Of a stretch of 64,000 nt of DNA, positions 41,101-47,378 are shown one piece after another. The notes under the pieces are model-generated. The model was not told the DNA's origin. It ran no database searches and saw only the letters and a list, made by a program, of their open reading frames with translations. A program made the position numbers and the translations under genes. The stretch comes from Crossaster papposus (taxonomy: Eukaryota; Echinodermata; Asteroidea; Velatida; Solasteridae), in NCBI GenBank assembly GCA_037893245.1, contig JBAIAA010000593.1:248001-312000 (forward strand), in the 5' to 3' direction. Positions within the stretch are counted from its first letter, which is position 1, and every line of letters begins with the position of its first letter.

Positions 41101-43430
41101 TTGTTTTTTGTGTGTGATGCAGGTTGTTATATTACAACATAATTGTCCTCATAAATCAAAGTCTTACTCCCTTAAGTTTCCACAAAATTTACTTTGGTGA
41201 TATTTAACATGGTATCATAGCAAACTATTTATGTACATGATTCCAAACACATTTATAGTGACTTTTCCTGCTTGTATCATCGCCAAATTTTCAAAACATA
41301 AAATCGTCTTTTTGTTCTGTAATATGGAACGACCTGCTAAACTATACGACAGTGTTCTAGACTTTACTACCAAATGTTGAGCTGTTTGTTGCGAATAAAG
41401 TTAGACAAACATTGACAGTAGACAACAAATGAAGTCAGTGTAAGAGAAAAAGACAAAAAGTTAGGACTTTGATGCATAAAGATAATTTTTAATCAAAGTT
41501 TTGCGACAGAAGTACTCGGAAAGTTATCAAATGCTTTTGTCTTAAAAACCTTATACATTCAAGATTCTGTTTGTTCAAAGTTTTTTATTTCTTTAGTAAA
41601 CTATTCACTGTCAAAAGTCTGTGTTCTACAGCTTTATTTATACCAAACCATCTTAATATGTGACCCGCTCCGTCGTAATCAGGAATAAGTCGCTGGGGCT
41701 GTTTTACGCAATCGGCTGTTGAAGTGAACGCAGGGGTGAAAATCGTGACCAAGTCGTTTTTCTGAACATTGTATTTTTGAGAAGTGTAGTTATCACAGAT
41801 TATTGTCATTATTGTATTGTATGTAAAAATGATCAATAAAGATGAAAATGAAGAGGATTTGTGTGCACTGTCCGTATGATTTTGGTCAATTTTGTTTATT
41901 TCAAAGCTGTTTTTCTCAGAATGTGGATTCGGACAATAAATATACAACTGTCATCTTCATCAGAGCATAACTCGTTAACCTAAACAGATACACACTTGTG
42001 ATGGGTATCATTAGAAAGCTTATGGAATTCCCTCCCTCACCATGTGCATATCTCAAAAAGTCTTGTTGCGACTTATTCCTTATTTCGATGGAGCGGGTCA
42101 CATATCTGGTAGTTAACTAGTTCGCGCCGGAGGACGTATAGACGCGCAAAGTTTTCCCCAGATTCAAAACAAATGACGCATAAACACAACTCAAGCAAGG
42201 CCTGAAATGCGTGGTTGTGCTTCTCGGTACCATCGGCTTAACCCGCCTCGGATCGAGTTTCGTTAAAAATAATCCCGCGCCTCGGCTCGGTGATGTTAAA
42301 ATAATCCCGGCGCGAACTGGTTATGCTGGTACTCGGAAAGTACTCGACTACAACTCTGCTGCACGATTACCCTTCTTGCATCCAACAGTTGTTAAAACTG
42401 TTTTAATGACAGTCCCATTTGAGTCGAACCTGAAAAATAAATTGTATAAACCCCTCCCACATACCAAGGATGACAGAATAGTTAGTATAGTTTTAGATGT
42501 GAACAAAGAAATTGACTGGAGCGGGGCTTAAACCTATGACCTACGGATTGCCATTCCGATACTCTACTTACTGAGCTATCACCCCTATGTTGGCAGAATA
42601 TTGAGATGGTTAAAATTGTGTTTTCAATGTCTCTTCAGGTCACAGAGGTTCGTCAGTAGCCCGTTTGAAGGAAGCACGGCAACGAAGCGAGCTCTACACC
42701 AGACTTCATGATCTAGACGGCCATGTCCAAGACAAAGTCCAATGTGTCCATAAGAAGTTTGTAGACATTTCAACGTTTCAGGTATGATAAGAATCGGTTT
42801 GTTTGGGAGGCTGGCCACCATCCGACACTGTGTGGCATTGTTTTACATGAATTTGTACCTATACTATCCAGAAAAAAACCCCGCAACTTTGTTTAAAGTA
42901 GCGTTTGACCCCTATAACTTATGAAGTTAGAAAACTCAGTCTACACCTTCCATGCTGTAGTTGAAAATTATTCATTAAGGAAGAGTAGGTCATTGGTAAT
43001 TTTTGACCCAACCCTGTTAAATGAGTCTTAAAGACAAGTTTTTAGTTTTTAGTTTTTCTCAAGCACATAATTTGCTCTTCATTTCGGTGTATCACTCAGG
43101 TTGACACCTTATAATGTACAAATGTTATTTGGATAAAAGGGTTGACTTTTTCCATTGATTTCTGTTGTGTAGAACAAGGTATTAAACATTGTTTAAAACC
43201 GGCTCATGGGCCTGAACATTGTTGATACTTCGCCCATGAGTTGGTTTTGAACATACTTGTTTATAACCAGCCAACCACATTTTTATTCCCTTTATAATAA
43301 TAGCATTTTGAAGTTGATAAATTTGTCATTTATGTTTTCCTTTTTTGTCTCTCAGGGTCGTCCATACCTCGACAAGATGAAAGTGGACTGTACCGAGATG
43401 CTGTATTGGTTGCAACAAGAGAGACGTTAG
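17100..43430 (+). CDS. CCDC87: CCDC87, multi-exon host gene (5' end not found)
   Basis: Coiled-coil domain-containing protein 87. In mouse the orthologue is needed for normal sperm and acrosome function. I recognised about 17 GT-AG exons, listed separately. They match the human protein as I know it at several places: CEQLFLHYVEKV followed by RGVFSKRANISRL (N-terminal third), SWLAWWKNT and YLSTQETDFL (C-terminal third), LDMAIKYSS, ASDPDRFF, and a final YLDKMKVD ... EMLYWLQQERR-stop. Coiled-coil exons rich in E and K lie in the middle. The coding sequence before 17100 was not located. Exon phases agree for most neighbours but not at 17764/18469, 19246/19650 and 28027/32116, so small exons or lesions are missing there. 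The exon at 40701-40815 has an in-frame TAG. It is either a recent pseudogene, a nonsense allele or a sequence error. Confidence 0.92.
17366..17460 (+). mobile_element. tRNA-headed SINE
   Basis: It contains an A-box-like TAGCTCAGTTGGTAGAGCA and a B-box-like GGTTCCAAGTTCAAACC with tRNA spacing. The rest does not fold as a mature tRNA and has a SINE-like body ending CAGTTGATTTCTTTGTTGAAT. Related copies are near 35820-35880 and 42500-42600 (minus strand) and 28690-28760. Confidence 0.8.
17676..17764 (+). CDS. CCDC87: CCDC87 exon b
   Basis: Acceptor TTTTTAG and donor GTAAGT. It starts in phase 1, matching exon a, and ends in phase 0. It encodes DERGVFSKRANISRLNAQLS, corresponding to the human 'STPRGVFTESATLTRLAASL' stretch. 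This is the clearest N-terminal match. Confidence 0.92.
17903..18021. mobile_element. Small foldback MITE
   Basis: The arms ACAATTGTTGACTGCTGTGA and the inverse complement are about 50 bases each, around a loop with GCACCTGAGGCG. It is intronic. Confidence 0.75.
18469..18595 (+). CDS. CCDC87: CCDC87 exon c (5' edge uncertain)
   Basis: It encodes LNILAIRRHIVADIRGVLPD, then SEEEYPDAPPEED, and matches the human 'NVYRGLLADFQALL' region. The donor is GTTAGT after 18595, phase 0. Possible acceptors (AG at 18467-18468 or 18431-18432) both need a phase-2 partner, whereas exon b ends in phase 0. A micro-exon or a one-base lesion is implied. Confidence 0.75.
18675..18895. repeat. 27-bp minisatellite, about 7 copies
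   Basis: The unit is GAGTCACTTGGGTTGAGTCC plus GAGTCTC. It is intronic. A related GAGTC-rich tract is at 40084-40165. Open frames across it on both strands are repeat artefacts. Confidence 0.92.
19103..19246 (+). CDS. CCDC87: CCDC87 probable exon d
   Basis: An open, basic segment: RPKCKKRYRQTVERKVRDLN, then QMPAIQSHKVLDIPTRRGYP. The acceptor is GGATAG, phase 0, consistent with exon c. The 3' edge is unclear. GTTACT after 19246 gives phase 0, and an internal GTAAGA at 19128 gives phase 1. Neither joins cleanly with exon e. Confidence 0.55.
19650..19800 (+). CDS. CCDC87: CCDC87 exon e
   Basis: Acceptor TATTGCAG and donor GTAAGT. Only one frame is open (1 + 50 codons, ending in phase 0). It encodes MRRAKSLEVFSVETLFEDLG and ends HKRRPSLEFDPKL. 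The downstream junction to exon f is in phase. Confidence 0.82.
19939..20667. mobile_element. Mutator-like MITE (TAGTC family), 9-bp TSD
   Basis: The left end is TAGTCTTGTTTCAAGACGAT and the right end the inverse complement of TAGTCTTGTTTGCAAGACGA. The TIRs extend about 130 bases imperfectly. Flanking TTACAGTGC is exactly duplicated at 19930-19938 and 20668-20676. There is no transposase. It is GC/CpG richer than the intron around it. Confidence 0.88.
20677..21610. other. Intron sequence, nothing recognised
   Basis: AT-rich. No repeat pair or coding motif identified apart from common short tracts. Confidence 0.5.
21611..21763 (+). CDS. CCDC87: CCDC87 exon f (coiled coil)
   Basis: Acceptor CCTCCGCAG and donor GTAAGG, 51 codons, phase 0-0. 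The charged helix includes DSREYFQQDLKMLSSYRSA and REEEQLAEEEDLLPLLQ. Confidence 0.88.
21940..22055. repeat. Dispersed repeat, copy 1
   Basis: The block with ATTGCTCCCATTCACGC and TTCAACAGCTAGGATCAT recurs at about 49775-49880 with a similar order of motifs. It is otherwise uncharacterised. Confidence 0.6.
22159..22402. mobile_element. TTAACCAGTT MITE, copy 1
   Basis: Inverted ends TTAACCAGTTAGCGCCGGGA and the complement of TTAACCAGTTCGTGCCGGA. CpG-rich and largely palindromic. Further copies are at 26820, 27555, 35058, 40318 and 42113. Confidence 0.8.
22403..23135. other. Intron sequence, nothing recognised
   Basis: It contains alternating TACATG/GTACGT tracts (22670-22720) but no coding or repeat structure that I can name. 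Confidence 0.5.
23136..23236 (+). CDS. CCDC87: CCDC87 exon g (coiled coil)
   Basis: Acceptor TCTCTGCAG and donor GTACGT. Enters in phase 0 and leaves in phase 2. Highly charged helix: RKELKKQLKKIEEERAIQER. Confidence 0.87.
23395..24690 (+). mobile_element. Degenerate LINE (RT domain), interrupted by a SINE
   Basis: Reverse transcriptase pieces lie in several frames on the + strand: ILNRLQSPVIHNIIPKSQ, DLTKAFDSVSQEGLW, a catalytic-box remnant YDDDCALV near 23955, HRYSLTISLMKTEVL, and downstream ASRICKACASFGKLRHRLW and HSALLYDCDSW. Frames are broken by stops and shifts. The motif order fits an RTE/CR1-type ORF2. A SINE sits at 24115-24354. Confidence 0.85.
24115..24354 (+). mobile_element. SINE inserted in the LINE
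   Basis: It starts with a B-box-like GGGTTCGAATCCGGCC, so the tRNA head is truncated. It has a SINE body (GATTGGGTTTTCAGTCCCTG) and an (ACTC)n tail. TCTATAGCACTAG is duplicated exactly at 24102-24114 and 24355-24367. A related body is at 35560-35770. Confidence 0.9.
24691..25552. other. Intron sequence, nothing recognised
   Basis: Short open frames only (for example 24905-25153), without recognisable motifs or splice context. Confidence 0.5.
25553..25718 (+). CDS. CCDC87: CCDC87 exon h
   Basis: The acceptor AACACAG gives a phase-2 start that completes an Arg codon with exon g. Donor GTGAGT, phase 0. It encodes VVRTSYVRVSERVSLSSITL and KLNTTIFNELNDD. Confidence 0.8.
25752..25978. mobile_element. 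Foldback MITE next to exon h
   Basis: The outer arms ACGAAGTAAACACAAATGTC and inner arms GCCCATAGTTAATACACACG pair with the inverse complements at 25860-25978. It begins about 35 bases after the donor site. The segment TTTACGGGTACCCGACCCGA also occurs, inverted, at 29950-29980. Confidence 0.75.
26287..26734. mobile_element. Mariner-type MITE, copy 1
   Basis: The ends TGTGACCCGCTCCATCG and complement are shared with the better preserved copy at 41659-42102, which lies in the opposite orientation and has TA on both sides. Confidence 0.8.
26820..27042. mobile_element. TTAACCAGTT MITE, copy 2
   Basis: Ends TTAACCAGTTCGTATTAT and complement of TTAACCAGTTCACGC. It lies in the first half of the tandem duplication. 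Confidence 0.8.
27555..27776. mobile_element. TTAACCAGTT MITE, copy 3
   Basis: The duplicated partner of copy 2, produced by the 736-bp segmental duplication and not by a fresh insertion. Confidence 0.8.
27911..28027 (+). CDS. CCDC87: CCDC87 exon i (intact copy)
   Basis: Acceptor GCTTTACAG and donor GTAGTT, 39 codons, phase 0-0. It encodes SGNTIKKLDSNLFRGQEINE and VYREIMKTLPTDHLAYDQ. Two decayed copies follow downstream. Confidence 0.85.
28105..28375 (+). mobile_element. SINE with tRNA-like head
   Basis: B-box-like GGGATTCAAATCC, then CTTGGGCATTTCATTTCACC and a body ending TGACAGGCTTTAATT. A related copy is near 45650-45800. It lies between exon i and its first decayed duplicate. Confidence 0.75.
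28380..28450 (+). pseudogene. Decayed duplicate of CCDC87 exon i, copy 2
   Basis: It matches the 3' half of exon i (AAGACATTACCAACTGACCA ... TATGACCAG) with its donor and the following intron GTAGTTATCTCACTGACCCC. The 5' half is absent, probably removed when the SINE inserted. Confidence 0.85.
28490..28592 (+). pseudogene. Decayed duplicate of CCDC87 exon i, copy 3
   Basis: Nearly the full exon is recognisable (AGTAACTTGTTAAATGGTCA, then ATTAATGAAGTATACAGAGA), but it has in-frame stops (GATCACTAATAG) and an altered donor. Confidence 0.85.
29099..29160 (+). promoter_or_regulatory. TATA promoter-like block
   Basis: GACGTCAC (a CRE-like site) at 29099-29106, TATATAAAAG from 29114, and an initiator-like CTTCAGTTC near 29150. 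Spacing of about 35 bases fits a Pol II core promoter. No gene is evident downstream because the 21-bp repeats follow. Confidence 0.45.
29755..29790. repeat. Perfect hairpin, 16-bp stem and 4-nt loop
   Basis: CGGCGAAAGTTTTGGG, loop CATT, then the exact complement. Confidence 0.9.
30060..30460. repeat. Diverged tandem duplication, about 205-bp unit
   Basis: Shared landmarks in order: GTGAATTACCGA, TTTGATGCGTCTCCAGAAG, then GTAGCCA...AGGAAAT and GATGCGCCG. The second copy starts near 30264. Confidence 0.8.
30461..31120. other. Intron sequence, nothing recognised
   Basis: AT-rich, with short open frames only. Confidence 0.5.
31121..31435. repeat. Hairpin plus short degenerate tandem repeats
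   Basis: CTAGCAGGATGCCGCGC pairs across a TTCG loop with its near complement (31122-31158). Downstream are degenerate copies of ATTTCGAGCGCACGAA (31270-31410). It resembles the end of a small dispersed element. Confidence 0.6.
31436..32115. other. Intron sequence, nothing recognised
   Basis: No coding exon identified. The phase mismatch between exons i and j suggests that one could be hidden somewhere in 28028-32115. Confidence 0.4.
32116..32426 (+). CDS. CCDC87: CCDC87 exon j (SWLAWWKNT)
   Basis: The largest exon. A Gly/Pro/Ser-rich linker is followed by ARSYASWLAWWKNT and YTKYLSTQ, which match human 'YHSWLKWWKRT...YLSTQ'. Donor GTAAAA, phase 0. The strong acceptor TATATCCAG (start 32116) needs a phase-1 partner. 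An alternative AG at 32134-32135 (start 32136) would join exon i in phase. Confidence 0.92.
32532..32644 (+). CDS. CCDC87: CCDC87 exon k
   Basis: Acceptor ATTACAG and donor GTGAGA, phase 0 to 2. It starts ETDFLGAVFHMYESDHDKGD, directly continuing human '...YLSTQ-ETDFL...QMYEEE'. Confidence 0.93.
32856..32971 (+). CDS. CCDC87: CCDC87 exon l
   Basis: Acceptor CACTTCAG and donor GTAAAT, phase 2 to 1. It encodes RDEKLKELKNQKTDYQSGMW and NVNSVLMGGLGRDPE, matching human 'GEWDWNTVLEGRLG'. Confidence 0.92.
33298..33332 (+). CDS. CCDC87: CCDC87 probable small exon m
   Basis: A 35-base open segment with acceptor TTGTGTAG (good pyrimidine tract) and donor GTGACG. It is the only piece found that takes the phase from 1 (exon l) to 0 (exon n). 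It encodes PALQIINLSKE. Confidence 0.6.
33333..33880. other. Intron sequence, nothing recognised
   Basis: No repeat pair or coding motif identified. Confidence 0.5.
33881..34170. repeat. Tandem duplication, 2 x 149 bp
   Basis: Landmark AAAAACCATGCTATTTAAAG at 33881 and 34030. The copies differ by only a few bases. Confidence 0.95.
34459..34942. mobile_element. Palindromic MITE, about 235-bp arms
   Basis: Ends CTTAAAGGATTACAGAAATA and the complement of the right end CTTAAAGGATCACAGAAATA. The arms are nearly identical and meet at about 34690. GTGACGTCAC occurs near the centre of each arm. Confidence 0.92.
35058..35298. mobile_element. TTAACCAGTT MITE, decayed copy
   Basis: The same internal sequence as the copies at 26820 and 40318 (GTGTATACACGCAAAGTTTT, TGCTACCCACAAATGCCGGC), with eroded ends. 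Confidence 0.7.
35560..35880. mobile_element. Two SINE pieces
   Basis: 35560-35770 (+) shares GATTGGGTTTTCAG and the CCTCCCACCTCTGAAACTG body with the SINE at 24115. 35820-35880 (-) contains a tRNA-like head (GGTAGCTCATTTGGCAGAGC on the minus strand). Confidence 0.7.
35946..36095 (+). CDS. CCDC87: CCDC87 exon n (LDMAIKYSS)
   Basis: Acceptor GGAAGCAG and donor GTAAGT, 50 codons, phase 0-0. It encodes QDRLEAIWNSLQMPDNLK and LDMAIKYSS, nearly identical to human 'LDMAIKYSS'. Confidence 0.94.
36218..37331. mobile_element. 1.1-kb DNA element with 30-bp TIRs
   Basis: The left end is GGCCCCAAAAAATAAGTCTC and the right end is the inverse complement of GGCCCCCCAAAAAGTCTCC, both followed by GGTTTCTG. 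No transposase and no clear target duplication. Confidence 0.75.
37690..38760. repeat. Three diverged copies of a 280-bp repeat carrying AGGTCA motifs
   Basis: Copies at about 37690-37955, 38020-38285 (most diverged) and 38470-38745. Landmark GATCTTGGTGTCAAAATGC. Two copies hold a perfect AGGTCA-A-AGGTCA (DR1) at 37906-37918 and 38697-38709. Confidence 0.85.
38895..39445. repeat. Diverged tandem duplication, about 305-bp unit
   Basis: Shared order: GACTG.CATCT.GCAGA.ATA, AAGAATTACGCTCTGG, CAGATTTATCTCTGCAGACC. The open frame across the first copy (38793-39122) is not supported by any motif. Confidence 0.8.
39177..39200 (+). repeat. Poly-C run of 24
   Basis: A homopolymer with a length that should not be trusted. 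It separates the two copies of the 305-bp repeat. Confidence 0.9.
39446..40317. other. Intron sequence with one GAGTC-rich tract
   Basis: 40084-40165 has repeated ACTCGAGTCGAGTC motifs. The rest is featureless. Confidence 0.5.
40318..40530. mobile_element. TTAACCAGTT MITE, copy 4
   Basis: Ends TTAACCAGTTCACGTCGG and complement of TTAACCAGTTTGCGCC. Confidence 0.8.
40701..40815 (+). CDS. CCDC87: CCDC87 exon o with in-frame TAG
   Basis: Acceptor CTTTAACAG. It encodes ALDAWELATEVIV, then TAG at 40740-40742, then REAILVRLETFEKLASDPDR and FFQK. It aligns with human '..SAWEQ...LREALLGRLEWFE..ASDPNRFF'. The frame is otherwise open and joins exon p in phase 1. The donor GTTTCG is weak. If real, the stop removes about 100 C-terminal residues, the best conserved part of the family. 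Confidence 0.88.
40816..41656. other. Intron sequence, nothing recognised
   Basis: No repeat pair or coding motif identified. Confidence 0.5.
41659..42102. mobile_element. Mariner-type MITE, copy 2
   Basis: TGTGACCCGCTCC at both ends in inverted orientation, TA on each side (41657-41658 and 42103-42104). Inverted relative to the copy at 26287. Confidence 0.88.
42113..42323. mobile_element. TTAACCAGTT MITE, copy 5
   Basis: Ends TTAACTAGTTCGCGCCGG and complement of TAACCAGTTCGCGCCGGGA. It abuts the mariner-type MITE. Confidence 0.8.
42495..42600 (-). mobile_element. tRNA-headed SINE fragment
   Basis: On the minus strand: GGTGATAGCTCAGTAAGTAG, then a B-box-like segment and the body CCGCTCCAGTCAATTTCTTT. 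Confidence 0.75.
42639..42781 (+). CDS. CCDC87: CCDC87 exon p
   Basis: Acceptor CTCTTCAG and donor GTATGA, phase 1 to 0. It encodes GSSVARLKEARQRSELYTRL, then HDLDGHVQDKVQCVHKKF, VDISTFQ. Confidence 0.9.
43356..43430 (+). CDS. CCDC87: CCDC87 last exon
   Basis: Acceptor TGTCTCTCAG. It encodes GRPYLDKMKVDCTEMLYWLQ, then QERR and TAG at 43428-43430. It matches the human 'GRRYLDKMKHDKVEMLYWLQ' C-terminal motif, after which the human protein has a short extra tail. Confidence 0.95.
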   Translation, partial: GRPYLDKMKVDCTEMLYWLQQERR

Positions 43431-43589
43431 TACGCTTTGGACCATTCCACTCTGATGCAGGGGGTTAAACTCCCGGTAGCGGATCTTTTCTCTTTGTCAT
43501 CAGTCACAGCCTCATCAACGGCGTAAGCTGCAGAGTAACATCAATCTATAGCGAAGAAAAACAAATGAGTATGAGTAATAATAATAAAT

Positions 43590-43985
43590 AACAATAAAAT
43601 ACATTTATATAGATAGCGCCCAATCCATCAAAAAACCAATGCCAAATATTACAGATAAAGGTTCAATCTAAAAAATCATTAAAATCTTTAAAAACATCGT
43701 AGAAACACATTATTAAAATAGTTTTACAAGTACATAACCCATTAACATTATTTTAAGAAAATTTAAATCAAATGAAAATGAAAATCATTAACATTGACTA
43801 GGGCATATTTTTGTGAAATCATAAAAACGCCTTTCGAAAGAAAAATGTTTTAAGCCCAGATTTAAAAACATCAATGTGTCAAGTTGGTTCCACAACCTAG
43901 GAGCGATGGCAGAGAAAGCTCTGCCCCCAAATGTGCGTAATCTCGTGTTACTATGCTGTAGTCTAGTTCCATCACATGACAATTT
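43590..43985 (-). mobile_element. LINE 3' fragment
   Basis: Minus-strand frame with RTFGGRAFSAIAPRLWNQL, the RT C-terminal signature of CR1-type LINEs, and a 3' end with ATT-like repeats near 43575-43610. Confidence 0.8.
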
Positions 43986-44811
43986 GTCATGATTAAAAAT
44001 GAGTTTTCAGATTTGCAGTATTTACTCGTAATTGTTCAAGGTTGGGTCGGGGCTACCTTGAAAAAAAAGAAGCAAATACTAATATGAAAAAATAGGAGCT
44101 TTTGTATATGTGGTTAGGCAGGAATAGGTATGAACATGGAAGATGGATTGTCTAGGATTAAAATACAAGCAGTTGTACTGGTTTTGGGGAAGGAAATGAG
44201 ATGTAGATGGCCGATAATTTCTTGCAATATTGCTGAGACAGAAAAGGGCATCATGACTGCGAAGCAGCAACTTGAGGTTCCGATTTCATTCAAACACCCC
44301 CGTCAGCGTACGAGCGTCTATGCGTGGGTGTGTTTGTACACACAATACAGACTCTATTGATATAAACCATTCGGATGAGGAATCAATTGCAAGTAAAAAG
44401 CATTTACTGCTATTTCAACCAGTAAATGCTAAACAGTAAAACTTTATTTTATTCATACGAATTGAAGCATTTGCTTTTCCTTAATGCTTTTACTTTTTGC
44501 TTCTACTTTTTGCTCGTACTTCGTAGCATTTTCTAGTTTTTATTCATACGACCCATTGATCTTGGTTTTTCCAGCATCTATGAACACAAAACGTAAAAAA
44601 CAGGTCAGCGGCACAATATTGATTATAAATATGAACCCCGTATATGCACCCTAACCTATACAGCAAAAGCAAATGATGTATACTACCATTAAGTAATTGA
44701 TGTGTGTCTTCTAAAGCACTAGCATGTATACCTGTACGTTGAACAAGATTTAGCCATTGTAAATTACGTATATTGTTCAGCGAATAAAATCTAATAAGCC
44801 ATTTGCGGGTT
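43986..44811. other. Intergenic, nothing recognised
   Basis: Degenerate AGTAAAAGCAT-type short repeats near 44390-44520. No gene. Confidence 0.45.
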
Positions 44812-45132
44812 AAATTTAAATAACATCTGGTACAGTGACTTTAAAATGCTTGATACGTTTTAACTTTAAATTCTCCAGAATGTTGCTATATCACATGATA
44901 CGGAGCAAGCTATTACATAGTTACGTAAAGACGCTCAGCACCAATACATTGTTCACAATGAATGAGAATAACACGAAGACACGAGACCATTCTGGAGCTG
45001 GGGGTTGCTAGCGTAAGGCTTGCCCCAAATCACGCGATATAGTAACACTGTCTCTTTGATTAAAATGTTAAAATATGGCAAGCATGTTGAACAAGTCAGT
45101 GTACCAGATGTTATTCAAATTTAACTCGCAAA
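44812..45132. mobile_element. Foldback MITE, 38-bp TIRs
   Basis: Ends TTTGCGGGTTAAATTTAAAT and the complement of TTTGCGAGTTAAATTTGAAT, both followed by AACATCTGGTACA. The inner part also pairs partly (CATTCTGGAG / CTCCAGAATG). Confidence 0.88.
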
Positions 45133-45649
45133 GCTTATCGGCACTTCTTAACCCCCCCGCCCTCCCCCAAAAAAAAAAAAAAGCTTTATAAAGATAATCG
45201 TTAATAATTTCATGTAAACACATTTTAAACAAGATTAATTAGCAAAATAAAGTAGCAAAATTGTATGCACTAAGTTTGAAATCAAACCTTTTAAATCATT
45301 ATGAATATGTAAATTATTTGCAGTTATTGAATACAAACACATTATTTCCTTCGAGTGAATGTGTTTTTAGTGTGTGTTGTATATTGTCAGGATTCTCACT
45401 ACATGTATATTGTTTTGCTTAAATTTGCTTAAGATGTTTTTATTGTACTAACAAATAAAATAAACAAATGAATGCCGATAACATTTGTTGTTAGTGCTTT
45501 CTGAATACTGTAAATAAAAGTGAGTGTATTTATAAATAACCGCCAGTGTATTTGGAATAGTTACATTGTAGCCTACTAGAGTACAATGTAAATGTTATTT
45601 TTTTTTACCTCATGAAACATTTTTAGACAGCTTTTTTAAAGTAACGAGT
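45133..45649. other. Intergenic, nothing recognised
   Basis: It contains a C-rich then A-rich tract at 45151-45182 only. Confidence 0.5.
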
Positions 45650-45960
45650 GCCATGGCCTCCTGGTCTTGAGTATTGATAAATTGGTGGTCTTCGGGTAAT
45701 TCTGCAAGTTGTGGGTTTAAGTCCAGCCTGCGGACGGGATTATGGTGCGTGTGCCTTTGAACAAGGTGCATGGTCACTTATTGCTCTCTCCACCCAGGAG
45801 TAAATGGGTACCTGTGAGGGCAGAGATGGTTATTGTGGTTGACTGTAGCTACTTTGTGCCGGAATGGCAGCATTGAGCTGTATACTTCCATGAGAGTCAA
45901 TAAATAGTTGGAATTTTCTCTGGCCCAATGATCTAGATAATGGGAAGATTGGTACACATT
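45650..45960 (+). mobile_element. SINE
   Basis: GTGGGTTTAAGTCCAGCCTG (B-box-like), then CCTTTGAACAAGGTGCATGG and CACCCAGGAGTAAATGGGTA. The same SINE class as 28105-28375. Confidence 0.7.
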
Positions 45961-46372
45961 ATGATAAAATTGTTCACTTGATGATAAAAGCATGAAATTT
46001 GACACACAATCATAGTATGCCATGATGAGAAAGATATTTAGACAATTTTGAAAATTGCTTGTTACTCTACCTATAAATTCTTTTAAAGGTCAAATCTGCG
46101 ACGACCCTAGATAAATCCATATACACTTACGGTTGAGCGCGCGCGCACGGACATTGTGGGGGCCATAGGCCTATCACTATAAGAAATTAACGTCGCATGT
46201 CCCCAGAGAGTGAAACAGCGCCGCCAATGATGAATGAACAAAATGCCTTTGTTTGGATTTGTTTGTAGCAAAATATCTTTCTCATGACATGATGTGATTG
46301 TGTGCCAAATTTGATTTTTTTCACCAATGTGTCTGACTATATATCACCGTATCTTGAAAATTCTAGCTCTCA

Positions 46373-46438
46373 AAAACTCATGATATTCTGAGATTCGCCA
46401 TTTAGTTTGGCGAATCTCCCAATATCATGAGCTTTTAG
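46373..46438. repeat. Short hairpin
   Basis: CTCATGATATT...GAGATTCGCCA pairs with the complement around TTTAGTT. Confidence 0.8.
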
Positions 46439-46624
46439 GGATGAAATTTTCAAGCTACTAATACTAGTATGAGGATAGAAAGCTGACTTGTCGTCCAGAA
46501 TTGTCCAAAGACTATTAACGTTTTGAATACTTTTATACACTGACTGGCTCAATACAATAAAACTCGCCCTCCTTAAGAACGGCGATATCCAAGAGGCAAT
46601 GACCAGACCGCTAAAGAACTGGTT

Positions 46625-46945
46625 GTGGAGAGAAAGAAGAAGATAAGAATAGTAGATTGCAGCAAATCTGGGTGGACCACTGTGCAGCACATGGAGAAAG
46701 GAGAATCGAGCCAAACATCCCCTGTTCAAGCAGCAGAGGAATCTTCCCTGAAAAAAATTGAATCACGAAAAAGAAAAAACGTGCGACATGCAACACTCGC
46801 CAGAGAAAATGAAGCTGTTGGAGATCGCTATCTTTTTTCGAGGTACTGTAGGCCTACAATGAGAAAGAAATGTATTCTCACCTCCGATAATTCTTTGACC
46901 AATTCAGAAGCGGTCGAATTCCGGCCCCTTCCCATGGTTTTATAA
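46625..46945 (+). other. Unassigned open frame
   Basis: 106 codons, basic (ERKKKIRIVD, KSGWTTVQHMEKGE, ESRKRKN). The 'ERKK-IRI-D-S--GW-TV--M' spacing faintly recalls a short segment seen in retroelement ORFs of cnidarians, but there is no domain that I can name. Probably a transposon relic. Confidence 0.25.
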
Positions 46946-46959
46946 ATACTCTGCAATCA

Positions 46960-47125
46960 GAAATTATTTTAGTGTCATTATTATGGAGTCCAATAATAAT
47001 AAAATCATTTTTCATGCGTATGAGCGTAGCGAAGGAGCATGAAACTCAGACGTGGTCGACAGTATCAAATGCGGACAAGAGGTCTACTATACTGAAACGC
47101 AAAAGAAACTTACCACGAGCCTGTT
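46960..47125 (-). mobile_element. LINE RT fragment, 3' of the Tc1 insertion
   Basis: On the minus strand: ARGKFLLRFSIVDLLSAFDT, then VDHV and a stop. The 'LLDLSAAFDTVDH' block of CR1-type RT continues the fragment at 48415-49300 across the inserted Tc1 element. Confidence 0.75.
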
Positions 47126-47378
47126 TAACCCTTAAATAGCAATAATAACATTGCGTGTAGTAATGTGTTAACTTATTTGTGGACAATAATGTCCTTACTG
47201 TCAGACCAAACGGTGTCTGATGGTCACTTGAACCTTCAATGGTCTCTTCATGGCACAGCTGTTTAAGTTTTGACAGTCAGTAATTAGCCAAGGGGTATAA
47301 GATGACTACAATGAGCTACACGGAATGTCTTGATGTTGGCTTTAAAGAGGCCAATGCAAAATGGGCATTTCAAGCAAC

